From a virus, in the IMG/VR virus record IMGVR_UViG_3300025727_000058, positions 1-23,064 of that record: a stretch of 23,064 nt of DNA. One strand, written 5' to 3'. Every line of letters begins with the position of its first letter. Positions within the stretch are counted from its first letter, which is position 1. This document shows positions 15,130 to 22,976 of this stretch, piece after piece. The notes beneath the pieces were generated by a model, which was given only the letters and a program-made list of their open reading frames with translations, was not told the origin of the DNA and did not search any database. Both the position numbers and the translations under genes were made by a program.

Positions 15130-15219
15130 GGCTCTATAATCTTTTATTAAAGAAGGTTTGGTGAGTACGGGAAGAGGACAACACATATTTAATAAATAAT
15201 TAAAATTTTGAGGTTTTTT

Positions 15220-15621
15220 ATGATAATAACTAGAGAGATAAAAGTTAAAATAAGCGAAGCAAACTATTCATACTATGAAAATCTAGGATATAGTGATGTT
15301 ACAATTGGTGAATTATTAATAATACCAGTTGAATTACTATCCAAAGGATCCCACTATAAAATAAAGTGTAAGTGTGATAAATGTGGAATCGAAAAGGATG
15401 TAATATTCAAGAACTATATTAAATATGATAATAACTGGGGTGAATACTCTTGTAGAAAATGCTCAGAATCAAAAAGGAAAAAATCATTAAGAGAAAATTA
15501 CGGTGTTGACTATCCAATACAAAACAATAAAATATTGAAAAAAATGAAAAAAACACTTATAGATAAGTACGGTGTTGACAACATATCCAAACGCGATAAT
15601 AAACAAAACGATATTTCCTAA
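15220..15621 (+). CDS. Zinc-finger fragment like the N-terminus of phage homing endonucleases
   Basis: The 133-residue reading starts MIITREIKVKISEANY at the ATG at 15220; a TTG at 15208 would add four residues. It has a Cys cluster (Cys50, 52, 55 and Cys78, 81: CKCDKCG...CRKC) and then two units of a YGVD-type repeat (ENYGVDYPIQNNKILKKMKK, DKYGVDNISK). This arrangement occurs as the DNA-recognition part of several phage and giant-virus endonucleases. No GIY-YIG, HNH or VSR-like catalytic part follows, and the frame stops 11 bases before the RNase R start. It may be a decayed or truncated homing endonuclease, or a small DNA-binding protein. It forms the left edge of the rightward cassette that splits the head genes. 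Confidence 0.6.
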   Translation: MIITREIKVKISEANYSYYENLGYSDVTIGELLIIPVELLSKGSHYKIKCKCDKCGIEKDVIFKNYIKYDNNWGEYSCRKCSESKRKKSLRENYGVDYPIQNNKILKKMKKTLIDKYGVDNISKRDNKQNDIS

Positions 15622-15631
15622 TAAAAGGAAT

Positions 15632-17536
15632 ATGAATAATAATATAAAAGAAGGAGAACGTTACGAAGGTCAAATAGAGTTCTCAACAAACAGACACGCA
15701 ACAATCACAATAAACGATAAATCAATTTTCATTTATAAGAAGAATACTAAAAATGCTTTACACTTAGATAAAGTAATTGTAGAAGTATTTAGGGGTGATA
15801 GGAAATTAGAAGCTAAAGTAATTAACACAATATCAAGGAATAAGAAAGAATTCGTTGGTAAGGTACATATTAATGGTAAATCAACATTTGTTATAGCAGA
15901 TAATAAAAGAATACCAGTTGATTTCTATATCAAGGGTGGATTAAAATCGGAAGATAACCAAAAGGTTATAGTCGAACTCACAAAGTGGGTAGATAGTAAA
16001 TCCCCACAAGCTAAGATAACTAAGATATTAGGAGATGTTGGTGATAATAACGCTGAGATGAATTCGATAATGTATGAATATGGATTACCAGTTGATTTTC
16101 CACAAGATGTTATAAACGAATCAGAACTCACACCAGAAGTAATAACCGAAAAGGAAATAAAATCTCGTAGAGATATGAGAGATACAACAACAATAACAAT
16201 CGACCCAGTAGATGCTCGTGATTTTGATGACGCATTATCACTTAAAGTAATGAATGATAATAGATTTGAAGTAGGAGTACATATTGCTGATGTTGGACAC
16301 TATGTTAAACCTGGTACTAAATTAGATGATGAAGCTTATGAAAGAGCAACATCTGTGTATCTAGTTGATAGATGTGTATCTATGTTACCAGAAAGACTTA
16401 GTAATGGAATATGTTCATTAAAACCTAATGAAGATAGGTTAGCATTTTCAGTTGTATTTACACTAGACTCGGATGGTAAAATTGTTAAAGAATGGCACGG
16501 TAAAACAGTCATACATTCTGATATGAGATTTGCTTATGAGGATGCTCAAGAGATAATCGAGGGTAATGATGAAAAATACACAGGTGATGGTAGTGTTTAT
16601 CCATTGATGATTAATCATCTAAACACATTAGCTAAGAAAATAAGAAAGAAAAGAATTAAAGACGGTTCATTAGAGATGGGTGGTGTGGAAGTTCGATTCG
16701 AATTAGCAGAGGATAATAAGAAACCAATTGGTGTTTATTTCAAAGAACAGAAAGAAGCTAATAAATTAATTGAAGAATTTATGTTACTAGCTAATAAATC
16801 TGTTGCTAAACTATTATCAAGTAATTCGAGAACTAATGTATTTAGAGTACATGATACTCCTAATATGGAGAAGTTAACAGCATTATCAAATGTGTGTAAG
16901 ACTTTTGGTCACGAATTCAAAATAGAAGGCGAATCTGAAGATCTTAAAAAATCTATAAACAAGTTATTACAAGATGTTAAAGGAACACCAGAAGAAAATA
17001 TGTTAAGTACGGTTGTAACTAGATGTATGTCTAAAGCAACATACACAATACAAAACATAGGACATTATGGATTAGGATTCACACACTATTCACACTTCAC
17101 AAGTCCAATACGTAGGTATCCGGATTTAATGACACATAGAATGTTACTTGATTTCTTACATAATAAGAAACAAGGAAACCCTACTAAAGTTGAAGATGAG
17201 GCTAAATGGTGTTCAAGTAGAGAATTGATAGCATCCAGAGCCCAAAGAGATTCTATAAAATACAAACAAGCCGAATATCTTTTAGATAAAATTGGGAAAG
17301 TATTCACTGGGATAGTTTCTGGTGTAACTGATTGGGGATTATATGTTGAATTAACAGAAAGTAAATGTGAGGGTATGATAAGATACCAATCTTTAGAAGG
17401 TAATTATAATATAGACACACAAAACTATCAAATCTTTAATGATGTTGGGGATAGAATCAGATTAGGTGATGAGATAACTATCATAGTTAATGGTGTTGAT
17501 TTAGAAAAGAAACAAATAGATTTCATAAAAATGTAA
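15632..17536 (+). CDS. RNase R/RNase II family 3'-5' exoribonuclease
   Basis: This 634-residue protein is read from the ATG at 15632, preceded by AAAGGAAT. A 20-residue extension from 15572 overlaps the previous gene and looks non-coding. Cold-shock-like N-terminal domains (GERYEGQIEFSTNRHATITI) lead to the RNB domain. It has the catalytic TIDPVDARDFDDALSL (Asp191, 197, 199, 200), HIADVGHYVKPGTKLDDEA, RLSNGICSLKPNEDRLAFS and HYSHFTSPIRRYPDLMTHR. A C-terminal S1 domain (GKVFTGIVSGVTDWGLYVEL) completes it. All active-site aspartates are present. It is shorter than bacterial RNase R (over 700), lacking the extra N-terminal HTH and the basic tail. It degrades RNA from the 3' end. RNase R works with tmRNA on non-stop messages in E. 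coli; such a role here is inferred. Confidence 0.93.
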   Translation: MNNNIKEGERYEGQIEFSTNRHATITINDKSIFIYKKNTKNALHLDKVIVEVFRGDRKLEAKVINTISRNKKEFVGKVHINGKSTFVIADNKRIPVDFYIKGGLKSEDNQKVIVELTKWVDSKSPQAKITKILGDVGDNNAEMNSIMYEYGLPVDFPQDVINESELTPEVITEKEIKSRRDMRDTTTITIDPVDARDFDDALSLKVMNDNRFEVGVHIADVGHYVKPGTKLDDEAYERATSVYLVDRCVSMLPERLSNGICSLKPNEDRLAFSVVFTLDSDGKIVKEWHGKTVIHSDMRFAYEDAQEIIEGNDEKYTGDGSVYPLMINHLNTLAKKIRKKRIKDGSLEMGGVEVRFELAEDNKKPIGVYFKEQKEANKLIEEFMLLANKSVAKLLSSNSRTNVFRVHDTPNMEKLTALSNVCKTFGHEFKIEGESEDLKKSINKLLQDVKGTPEENMLSTVVTRCMSKATYTIQNIGHYGLGFTHYSHFTSPIRRYPDLMTHRMLLDFLHNKKQGNPTKVEDEAKWCSSRELIASRAQRDSIKYKQAEYLLDKIGKVFTGIVSGVTDWGLYVELTESKCEGMIRYQSLEGNYNIDTQNYQIFNDVGDRIRLGDEITIIVNGVDLEKKQIDFIKM

Positions 17537-17991
17537 TGGATGATTTACTAGAATATAATGTTGTTTTAGGAAATGATGTTGAGTTAAATAACTATGATCG
17601 ATTACTAACTAAATTTCCACAATGGATACAATATAAACGTGAGATAAAACTTAATGTTTTATTAAACGAAGGTAAAAGGATTGGATTTGACGTAACCGAA
17701 ATATCAAAAATAAATAGTCCGGTATATGGTAGTTTAGGAAAACCAGAATATTCTGATATATTATTAAAAAGTATATCATTTTTTGTTAGGTCAATGTCTT
17801 TTATCATAACGAATAATAAAGTGGATGAGTTAAAAATAGTATTAAAAGTTCTAGATACACCAAAAGGTAAAGAATTAAAAAACATATTAGAATCGGGGTG
17901 TTTACTAGAAGTTAAACAAATGAAACTTCCAAGTTGTAATAGCGTAACACAATTTTACTTTGATATACCCGACCCAAAAACTGCGGCATAA
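17536..17991 (+). CDS. Unknown protein co-translated with RNase R
   Basis: This 151-residue protein starts MDDLLEYNVVLGNDVEL, its ATG sharing one base with the RNase R stop. It has amphipathic helices (LLTKFPQWIQYKREIKLNVLLNEGKRIG), a hydrophobic middle (ILLKSISFFVRSMSFIITNNK) and a C-terminal end CNSVTQFYFDIPDPKTAA. No family is recognised. Overlapping start and stop suggest coupling to RNase R. A bidirectional terminator follows at once. Confidence 0.7.
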   Translation: MDDLLEYNVVLGNDVELNNYDRLLTKFPQWIQYKREIKLNVLLNEGKRIGFDVTEISKINSPVYGSLGKPEYSDILLKSISFFVRSMSFIITNNKVDELKIVLKVLDTPKGKELKNILESGCLLEVKQMKLPSCNSVTQFYFDIPDPKTAA

Positions 17992-17993
17992 AA

Positions 17994-18021
17994 AAACCTC
18001 TTAATTAATTTTAAGAGGTTT
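17994..18021. terminator. Bidirectional terminator between convergent genes
   Basis: CCTCTTAA (17997-18004) pairs with TTAAGAGG (18011-18018) around a TTAATT loop, with flanking AAA/TTT pairs. Rightward the hairpin is followed by TTTCCTTTTTT, leftward by TTTTTTT. It serves the cassette at 15220-17991 and the portal gene. Confidence 0.88.
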
Positions 18022-18038
18022 CCTTTTTTAAATATCTT

Positions 18039-19736
18039 TTAGAATTCAAATTCTCCACCGTCATCTCCACCAGCATCTCCACCAGCATCTCCACCATCAT
18101 CTCCACCACCAGCATCATCTACACCACCAACATCACCAGATTCACCAAAGTCGCCTCCATCATCTCCGCCTTCAGCGCCTTCTTCACCAGAACCAACACC
18201 TTCACCAGCATCACGAGCCCAATACCTGTCATTCTCAGCTTTCTCCTCTGGAGTAAGCTTGAATATATTATCCATTATCCACTCAATGTGAAAATAAGGT
18301 TTTTCATCTGTTCTCATAACACCTAATAAAGTTCCAACTATTTCTGATTTCTTAGCTAAGTTATTTATCTTCTTCCAATCTTCAAATATTTGATTAGTAT
18401 AGAAGTCAATATCAACTCTATTAGTAAATACCTCATCCTCTGTTAATTCAGGAAACTCAATTAACATTTGTAATTTAAGTGGCTTAACAATAAGTTCTTT
18501 AAAGTTAGCTCTTAATCTACTAATAAAATTGTGAAATTTAATCTCATCTCTAGTCATCTCAGAAGCGTCACCAAAAAGGTTACCACCACCATTTTCACCT
18601 TCGAATCTAGATATAGGTATCTTAGAAGCTCTTTTAAGAGACTTATAAAACCAAGATAACATAGTTTCATCATTCAAATCATGACCTTCTGGTGAAACCA
18701 TCTCCATATTAGGAGTACCAGCATCTCCCTCAGGAAACCATATTTGTTTATTGTAAGGTAAGTGCTTAGCACCATTGATAGTAAGTGTTCCTAGACTATC
18801 ATCCCACTCAACTTCTTCTGAATAATCATGTATTAACTGACCTATTTGTTCTTCTGCTCTTTGTCTAGACAATCCTTTAATAGGAATTGTAAATTTTTGA
18901 TAAAGAGTAGCGTTTATAACATTGAACATTATTCTAGTTTGTTCTAATATTTTTAATTGATTATATGGTTTTATCAAACCTTCAACATAAGAAGTTTCTG
19001 AATAATCATTCTGTGTTGAATATGATATATAAACTATTTGTGAATCTAAAAATATTCTCCTTAATTGTGGATCCTCTGGAAATTGTATCCATAAGTGTCC
19101 AATAGCTGGTTCATAAGCAGGTACTAAAGTTTCTGGTCTCATTCTATTGAAACCAACAATATTCTTTTTCTTATCATCATATATAATCTCAATAGCTATA
19201 TAACCATCAATAAGGAAATCTCTCATCATATCCCAAGCACTAATACCATCAGAAAATCCATACTTATTGTATATTTTTTCGAAATATTCTTGATACTTAT
19301 CTCTTACTTCTTGTGGATATTCATTTGATAGTGATTTAGGTGAGCAAAAGGCAACATCATCATTAAAAACAATAGACTCATCCGATATAGTACTCACAAA
19401 ATCTCTTATTTCATCCTTAATAGAATACTCTCTAAGTATTCTTCTCTTATCACCATATGCTTTATCTAGATAAGGTATTGACTTTCTATTCAAAACAGAA
19501 GCCACAGCTCTCTGACTAAAGAAATCATACATCGAATTACCTCTAGCTGAATATGGATCCTCATTTATACCGATACCAACTTGATTTCTGATGATCATAT
19601 CATCATAGTTCATACCATAATTTGAAAGGTTTCTTAGAATACGACTAAATAGTCCTTTATTCTCAACTGCTGAATTACTAGCAGCGAAGTTAGAATCTGC
19701 TCCTGCTGCTCCGTTAAAGTTATTATATGATGGCAT
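18039..19736 (-). CDS. Portal protein, T4 gp20-like, with acidic Gly/Asp tail
   Basis: The 565-residue protein matches the T4 gp20 portal plan. After an N-terminal low-complexity start come ISDESIVFND (117-126), FLIDGYIAIEIIYDDKKKNI (174-193), MRPETLVPAYEP (199-210), IWFPEGDAGTPNMEMVSPEGHDLND (332-356), then SLKRASKIPISRFEGENGG (366-384) and a helical C-terminal domain. These are typical gp20 blocks. Portals form the dodecameric DNA channel at one capsid vertex and nucleate head assembly. Residues 509-565 are an unusual Gly/Asp/Glu tail (GGDDGGDAGGD) not known from T4. It has a 16-mer promoter 26 bases upstream. In T4 the portal gene heads the contiguous run 20-67-68-21-22-23; here an opposite-strand cassette intervenes. 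Confidence 0.92.
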   Translation of the reverse strand: MPSYNNFNGAAGADSNFAASNSAVENKGLFSRILRNLSNYGMNYDDMIIRNQVGIGINEDPYSARGNSMYDFFSQRAVASVLNRKSIPYLDKAYGDKRRILREYSIKDEIRDFVSTISDESIVFNDDVAFCSPKSLSNEYPQEVRDKYQEYFEKIYNKYGFSDGISAWDMMRDFLIDGYIAIEIIYDDKKKNIVGFNRMRPETLVPAYEPAIGHLWIQFPEDPQLRRIFLDSQIVYISYSTQNDYSETSYVEGLIKPYNQLKILEQTRIMFNVINATLYQKFTIPIKGLSRQRAEEQIGQLIHDYSEEVEWDDSLGTLTINGAKHLPYNKQIWFPEGDAGTPNMEMVSPEGHDLNDETMLSWFYKSLKRASKIPISRFEGENGGGNLFGDASEMTRDEIKFHNFISRLRANFKELIVKPLKLQMLIEFPELTEDEVFTNRVDIDFYTNQIFEDWKKINNLAKKSEIVGTLLGVMRTDEKPYFHIEWIMDNIFKLTPEEKAENDRYWARDAGEGVGSGEEGAEGGDDGGDFGESGDVGGVDDAGGGDDGGDAGGDAGGDDGGEFEF

Positions 19737-19762
19737 ATATTAAAATAATTTAAAAATTTAAG

Positions 19763-19778
19763 TTATATATTAATTTTA
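19763..19778 (-). promoter_or_regulatory. TATATA-type promoter for the portal gene
   Basis: On the reverse strand this reads TAAAATTAATATATAA, identical to 3588-3603. It ends 26 bases before the ATG at 19736. Confidence 0.62.
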
Positions 19779-19796
19779 ACACCTACCTCCTGTAAC

Positions 19797-19825
19797 AAAA
19801 AAACACGAGCTAAGACTCGTGTTTT
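19797..19825 (-). terminator. Terminator whose stem encodes the end of the gene at 19810
   Basis: AAAACACGAG (19816-19825 read leftward) pairs with CTCGTGTTTT (19800-19809), 10 pairs with a 6-base loop TCTTAG, followed by more T. The stop codon TAG (19810-19812) lies in the loop, and the 5' arm codes for the last residues (KHE). Confidence 0.82.
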
Positions 19826-20160
19826 ATTATTTCATTTATTTTTTTCTGGTTTTTCTTGACATTCTCCACTATATCTGGATCAAAGAAATCATTACATGAT
19901 TTTCCAGCTCTAGGTTTAAATAATTTATTCAATTTATTCAACGATTTAATATAATCATCAGAATCAGGACCATATAATCTATCCGAAATATCCTGTAAAA
20001 TCATCTTATCAACCTTATTAGTAATTGGCTTTTTCATATTTTCTCTTTGCCTCTGTAAGTTAGCAATATCAGACTCACTTGGTCTTTCTATTGTATATTT
20101 AATACCCATAGGTTTTACATCACCACTAAGTTCTTTTTTACTTTTTCTGAAAATTCTCAT
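19810..20160 (-). CDS. Small basic protein upstream of the portal gene, unknown
   Basis: This 116-residue protein starts MRIFRKSKKELSGDVKPMG and is rich in Lys, Asn and Asp. Predicted helices are SESDIANLQRQRENM, VDKMILQDISDRLYG and SLNKLNKLFK. A DFFDPDIVENVKKNQKKINEI helix closes it. It lies 12 bases after the gene at 20173 and ends inside a terminator before the portal promoter. Position next to the portal suggests a small head-core or neck protein, as T4 genes 67 and 68 are, but sequence gives no match. Confidence 0.7.
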   Translation of the reverse strand: MRIFRKSKKELSGDVKPMGIKYTIERPSESDIANLQRQRENMKKPITNKVDKMILQDISDRLYGPDSDDYIKSLNKLNKLFKPRAGKSCNDFFDPDIVENVKKNQKKINEIIKHES

Positions 20161-20172
20161 TATTATTATTTT

Positions 20173-20886
20173 TTAAGTCCATGTGTTAGAACCTCCCGGT
20201 CCATACTTCTTCATATTATTTCGTATTCTAGAAACGTGGTTTCTAAGAACACCATACTTCTCCGATATATCATTATTTATATCAAAGAATTCATCTATAC
20301 TAGCCATCATCATTTCTTTATGTCTCTCATCCCTATTAGCTATCTTAGCATCCCATATTTGTATTAACTTCTTAGGGTCATAAATATTTTTAGGATGTTG
20401 TGAATATAAAAATCTTGGTAATAGGTCTAATTCTATTTTATGTACTAATTTAACTCTTGAAGCATCATACTCCACCATAGCATATTCAAAACCCAAATCT
20501 CTTAATTTATCATAAACACCTTTATAATCAACTTTTAATAAAGCATCATTCTCAAAGTCTTGTTCACTAACATACTGATCAAATAACAATGTTCTAACCT
20601 CAATAGGTATAAAGTTAAAGTTGATAGCAAATATAATAATTTTATTTGAGAATTTCTTATAATCAGATACAAAAACTGGAGAAAATTGCATCCAACTAGA
20701 GGTATCTAAATAGTGTATAAAATAAAACCCTCCAGGTTGTATATCAGTAACAGAAACTCCTAGAACCTCCTTAGTAGATTCTTGATATTTATTATAAAAA
20801 AATAAAGAATTATTTTTGAAGTTATCCGGAATGCCATTACCATTAACCAATAAATTTATTTTAACTCTTTCTGCTAATTCACCCAT
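20173..20886 (-). CDS. Protein of T4-like marine phage head region, function unknown
   Basis: This 237-residue protein starts MGELAERVKINLLVNGNG at the ATG at 20886; a TTG three bases upstream could add one residue. The central PGGFYFIHYLDTSSWMQF and IIIFAINFNFIPIEVRTLLF reflect a pattern I recall from T4-like marine myoviruses (FYFYxY..., then GLNLHYLPPxLRAxLMD), where function is often uncertain. The C-terminal half is charged and helical, ending KKYGPGGSNTWT. It precedes the gene at 19810 by 12 bases and shares a divergent TATATA region with the gp4-like gene. A DNA-packaging or neck role is guesswork from neighbourhood. Confidence 0.72.
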   Translation of the reverse strand: MGELAERVKINLLVNGNGIPDNFKNNSLFFYNKYQESTKEVLGVSVTDIQPGGFYFIHYLDTSSWMQFSPVFVSDYKKFSNKIIIFAINFNFIPIEVRTLLFDQYVSEQDFENDALLKVDYKGVYDKLRDLGFEYAMVEYDASRVKLVHKIELDLLPRFLYSQHPKNIYDPKKLIQIWDAKIANRDERHKEMMMASIDEFFDINNDISEKYGVLRNHVSRIRNNMKKYGPGGSNTWT

Positions 20887-20900
20887 CAAGACATTTTTCT

Positions 20901-20910
20901 TTTATATATA
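20901..20910. promoter_or_regulatory. Divergent TATATA promoter region
   Basis: TTTATATATA is part of a near-palindrome (TTTTATATATAAAA). It can be read rightward, 18 bases before the ATG at 20929, and leftward, about 14 bases before the ATG at 20886. It is the only promoter-like signal between the two genes. Confidence 0.5.
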
Positions 20911-20928
20911 AAAAAAATTATAATCATA

Positions 20929-21450
20929 ATGTTAAACTCGAAACCAAATAATTCTAAATATCATGGTGGTAATTATATACCAAAAAATAAAGATAAAGTG
21001 ATAAAGTTAAATGCTGAACGTGGACTTTATTATAGGAGTTCTTGGGAAAAGAAAATAATGTTTTGGTTAGATAATAATGATCAAGTAACAATGTGGGGAG
21101 CCGAATGTTTAAATATACCTTACCAAATGACACATTTTGAAAATGGAGATGCTAAAGTTAAAAAACATACGTATTATGTAGATTTCTATTATGAAATGAG
21201 GGTAAATGGTGTACTAAAACAAGTAGTTGTTGAAGTAAAACCTAAAAAGGAATATAATATGGTAATCGCTCTTAATGCTGGTAAACTTAGTGTTCCTGAA
21301 AAAGGAACTAAAAAGTTGAAAAACTTCGAGTATGACTTAAAAATGGCATATAAGAACAAGAATAAATGGGAAACTATGATAAATTGGTGTAATAAAAAGG
21401 GTTATGAATTTATTATAATAACAGAAGATCATTTGAAAATGTTTAGTTAA
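20929..21450 (+). CDS. Head-completion nuclease-fold protein, T4 gp4-like
   Basis: The 173-residue protein matches T4 gp4-type head-completion proteins: YRSSWEKKIMFWLDNNDQV (35-53), WGAECLNIPYQ (56-66), YYVDFYY (82-88) and VVVEVKPKKEY (99-109). Together these give a PD-(D/E)xK nuclease arrangement with Glu40, Asp85, Glu102 and Lys104. In T4, gp4 acts after DNA packaging to make the head competent to join the tail; family relatives have an endonuclease fold. It is divergent from the neck-region gene and upstream of the mini synthetase. It is slightly longer than T4 gp4 (150). Confidence 0.88.
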   Translation: MLNSKPNNSKYHGGNYIPKNKDKVIKLNAERGLYYRSSWEKKIMFWLDNNDQVTMWGAECLNIPYQMTHFENGDAKVKKHTYYVDFYYEMRVNGVLKQVVVEVKPKKEYNMVIALNAGKLSVPEKGTKKLKNFEYDLKMAYKNKNKWETMINWCNKKGYEFIIITEDHLKMFS

Positions 21451-21472
21451 AAAATTTACTCATATTATTTTT

Positions 21473-21481
21473 AATATATAC
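21473..21481 (+). promoter_or_regulatory. TATATA-type promoter for the mini synthetase
   Basis: AATATATAC lies 24 bases before the ATG at 21506, within TTTTTAATATATACTTAA. Its sequence and spacing match the other boxes in the window. Confidence 0.5.
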
Positions 21482-21505
21482 TTAATAAGTAAAAATAATA
21501 TTATT

Positions 21506-22354
21506 ATGATAACAAGAGTAGCTCCGTCACCAACAGGACAATTCCACTTAGGAACTTTAAGAACAGCATTGCTAAACTATTTAATGGCTAAAGCTAACAA
21601 TGGTACTTTCATACTACGTATTGATGACACCGATCAAGAAAGAAATAAACCAGAATGGATAGATTATATCTATGATCAAATGAATAAATTTGGTTTGGAT
21701 AGTGATATAACATTTAGACAATCAGAAAGATTAGACAGATATAAAGAAGTTGCTGAGAAAATCGGAACGAAAACTGAAAAGGGTTATGTGTTAGATATGG
21801 GTGGTTATGAAATGGTTATACTTAGAAATAATGGATTCCCAACCTATAACTTCTCTTCTATATTAGATGATTATGATTATGACGTAACAAATATAGTAAG
21901 AGGTGTAGATCATATTTCTAATGAAATAAAACAAAGAATAATATGGAATAAAATTTGTGAGGTTGAGTCTGATAAACAATTTCCAGAAATAACACATGCT
22001 GGTCTTTTATTCGAAGGTAATAAAAAACTATCGAAAAGAACTGGTAATGGAACAACAGAGGATTACAAAGAATATAGTAAAGAAGTTTTATTAAATTGGT
22101 TAGTAAAATTTGGATGGTCGCATCCGGATCCAAATTTTGACAAAAAACATAAAACATTAAGTATGGATGAAATGATAAACCTTTTTAATGAGGGTAGTAT
22201 TTCGAATAAAAATTGTAAAATTGATAAAAACAAACTATTATTTTTAAATAAAAAATGGAAAGGTAGATTACCAAGAATTAAGAATTTTAAAAACTTTGAT
22301 GTATCAGAATCTATTAATATTGAAAAATGGTACGAATTTCAAAACAACCAATGA
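21506..22354 (+). CDS. Miniature glutamyl-tRNA-synthetase-like protein
   Basis: The 282-residue protein has the class I GluRS catalytic core: RVAPSPTGQFHLGTLRTAL (4-22, HIGH-type), RIDDTDQER (38-46), FPTYNFSSILDDYDYDVTNI (111-130), IVRGVDHISNEIKQR (130-144) and KLSKRTG (174-180, KMSKS-type). GluRS is normally 470-500 residues. Here the C-terminal anticodon-binding domain is absent. The acceptor-binding insertion is cut to about 35 residues between QSERLDRY and FPTYNF, against roughly 120 usually. GluQ-RS (YadB) is also about 290 residues, but no zinc-binding cysteines are seen. It probably activates glutamate, or a relative; whether it charges tRNA or another acceptor is unclear. The end overlaps the membrane protein gene by 16 bases. 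Confidence 0.85.
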   Translation: MITRVAPSPTGQFHLGTLRTALLNYLMAKANNGTFILRIDDTDQERNKPEWIDYIYDQMNKFGLDSDITFRQSERLDRYKEVAEKIGTKTEKGYVLDMGGYEMVILRNNGFPTYNFSSILDDYDYDVTNIVRGVDHISNEIKQRIIWNKICEVESDKQFPEITHAGLLFEGNKKLSKRTGNGTTEDYKEYSKEVLLNWLVKFGWSHPDPNFDKKHKTLSMDEMINLFNEGSISNKNCKIDKNKLLFLNKKWKGRLPRIKNFKNFDVSESINIEKWYEFQNNQ

Positions 22355-22680
22355 AAAAAAATTGTAATTAGTGTGGATATAGAAAAAATTGGGTATATAT
22401 CATTATAGATCCTGAAAATATTTTTATTAAAATGGTAAGTGGGAAATTTCAAAAATCCCAAAACAAATAATACATAGAATAGTTCTGGTTGATTAGTAAA
22501 GAAACCAATTGGTACCCATATCCAATATGAAATTTTAGTAAAATAATATATAATATCCAATCTTGACATACCAATTATATCTCTTTCTCTAAATCTCTTA
22601 TCTAATTGCTTATTCTTAAGCATATGATAAACATTCATAAAAATGAATAAAATAGGTAATATGTAAAATACATTAATCAT
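22339..22680 (-). CDS. Small multi-pass membrane protein, unknown
   Basis: This 113-residue protein has three or four hydrophobic segments: residues 2-16 (NVFYILPILFIFMNV), 44-62 (IYYFTKISYWIWVPIGFF), 67-80 (LFYVLFVLGFLKF) and 95-113 (to HWLF). A basic loop (KNKQLDKRFRERD) follows the first. It overlaps the mini synthetase at its end by 16 bases and the gene at 22673 at its start by 8. Membrane location is clear; function is not. Confidence 0.7.
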   Translation of the reverse strand: MINVFYILPILFIFMNVYHMLKNKQLDKRFRERDIIGMSRLDIIYYFTKISYWIWVPIGFFTNQPELFYVLFVLGFLKFPTYHFNKNIFRIYNDIYPIFSISTLITIFFHWLF

Positions 22681-22969
22681 GATTTATTATAATTTCTTCC
22701 ATTTTTATTAGATTATTTAACTCATTTTCAAATAATCTAACATTTTTATCTTCATTGATAATATCAAATAAACCATCATCAATAAAAGCCTCTATTGGAT
22801 CACCAACAATTCTTTCATAGGTATCAGGAACATCACCACTTCTATCTTCATAAGAATCCTTTACATATTTTTTTTGATTATTTAAATCAATGTGTAAAGA
22901 GCAACCATCAGGCCGTGATCCTTGACCCCTCTCTGATTCTTCCCATATTTGTAAAATAACTTTATTCAT
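22673..22969 (-). CDS. Small acidic protein, unknown
   Basis: This 98-residue protein starts MNKVILQIWEESERGQGSRP. Its sequence CSLHIDLNNQKKYVKD, RIVGDPIEAFIDDGLFDIIN and LFENELNNLIKMEEI suggests a small alpha/beta protein. The end overlaps the membrane protein start by 8 bases, so the two form an operon. A CATATATAAAA box lies just upstream. No family is recognised. Confidence 0.65.
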   Translation of the reverse strand: MNKVILQIWEESERGQGSRPDGCSLHIDLNNQKKYVKDSYEDRSGDVPDTYERIVGDPIEAFIDDGLFDIINEDKNVRLFENELNNLIKMEEIIINHD

Positions 22970-22976
22970 AATTATA

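Noticed and set aside
15004-15186. 60-codon reverse frame over the protease promoter
   Set aside because: It overlaps the protease start in another frame, contains the promoter and the 19-base element, and has no protein-like pattern.
15051-15219. Possible tRNA between the protease and the rightward cassette
   Set aside because: No cloverleaf or T-loop consensus found on either strand; only promoter and repeat elements are visible.
15572-15631. 20-residue N-terminal extension of RNase R
   Set aside because: It overlaps the upstream coding frame, while the ATG at 15632 has AAAGGAAT before it and starts a normal cold-shock domain.
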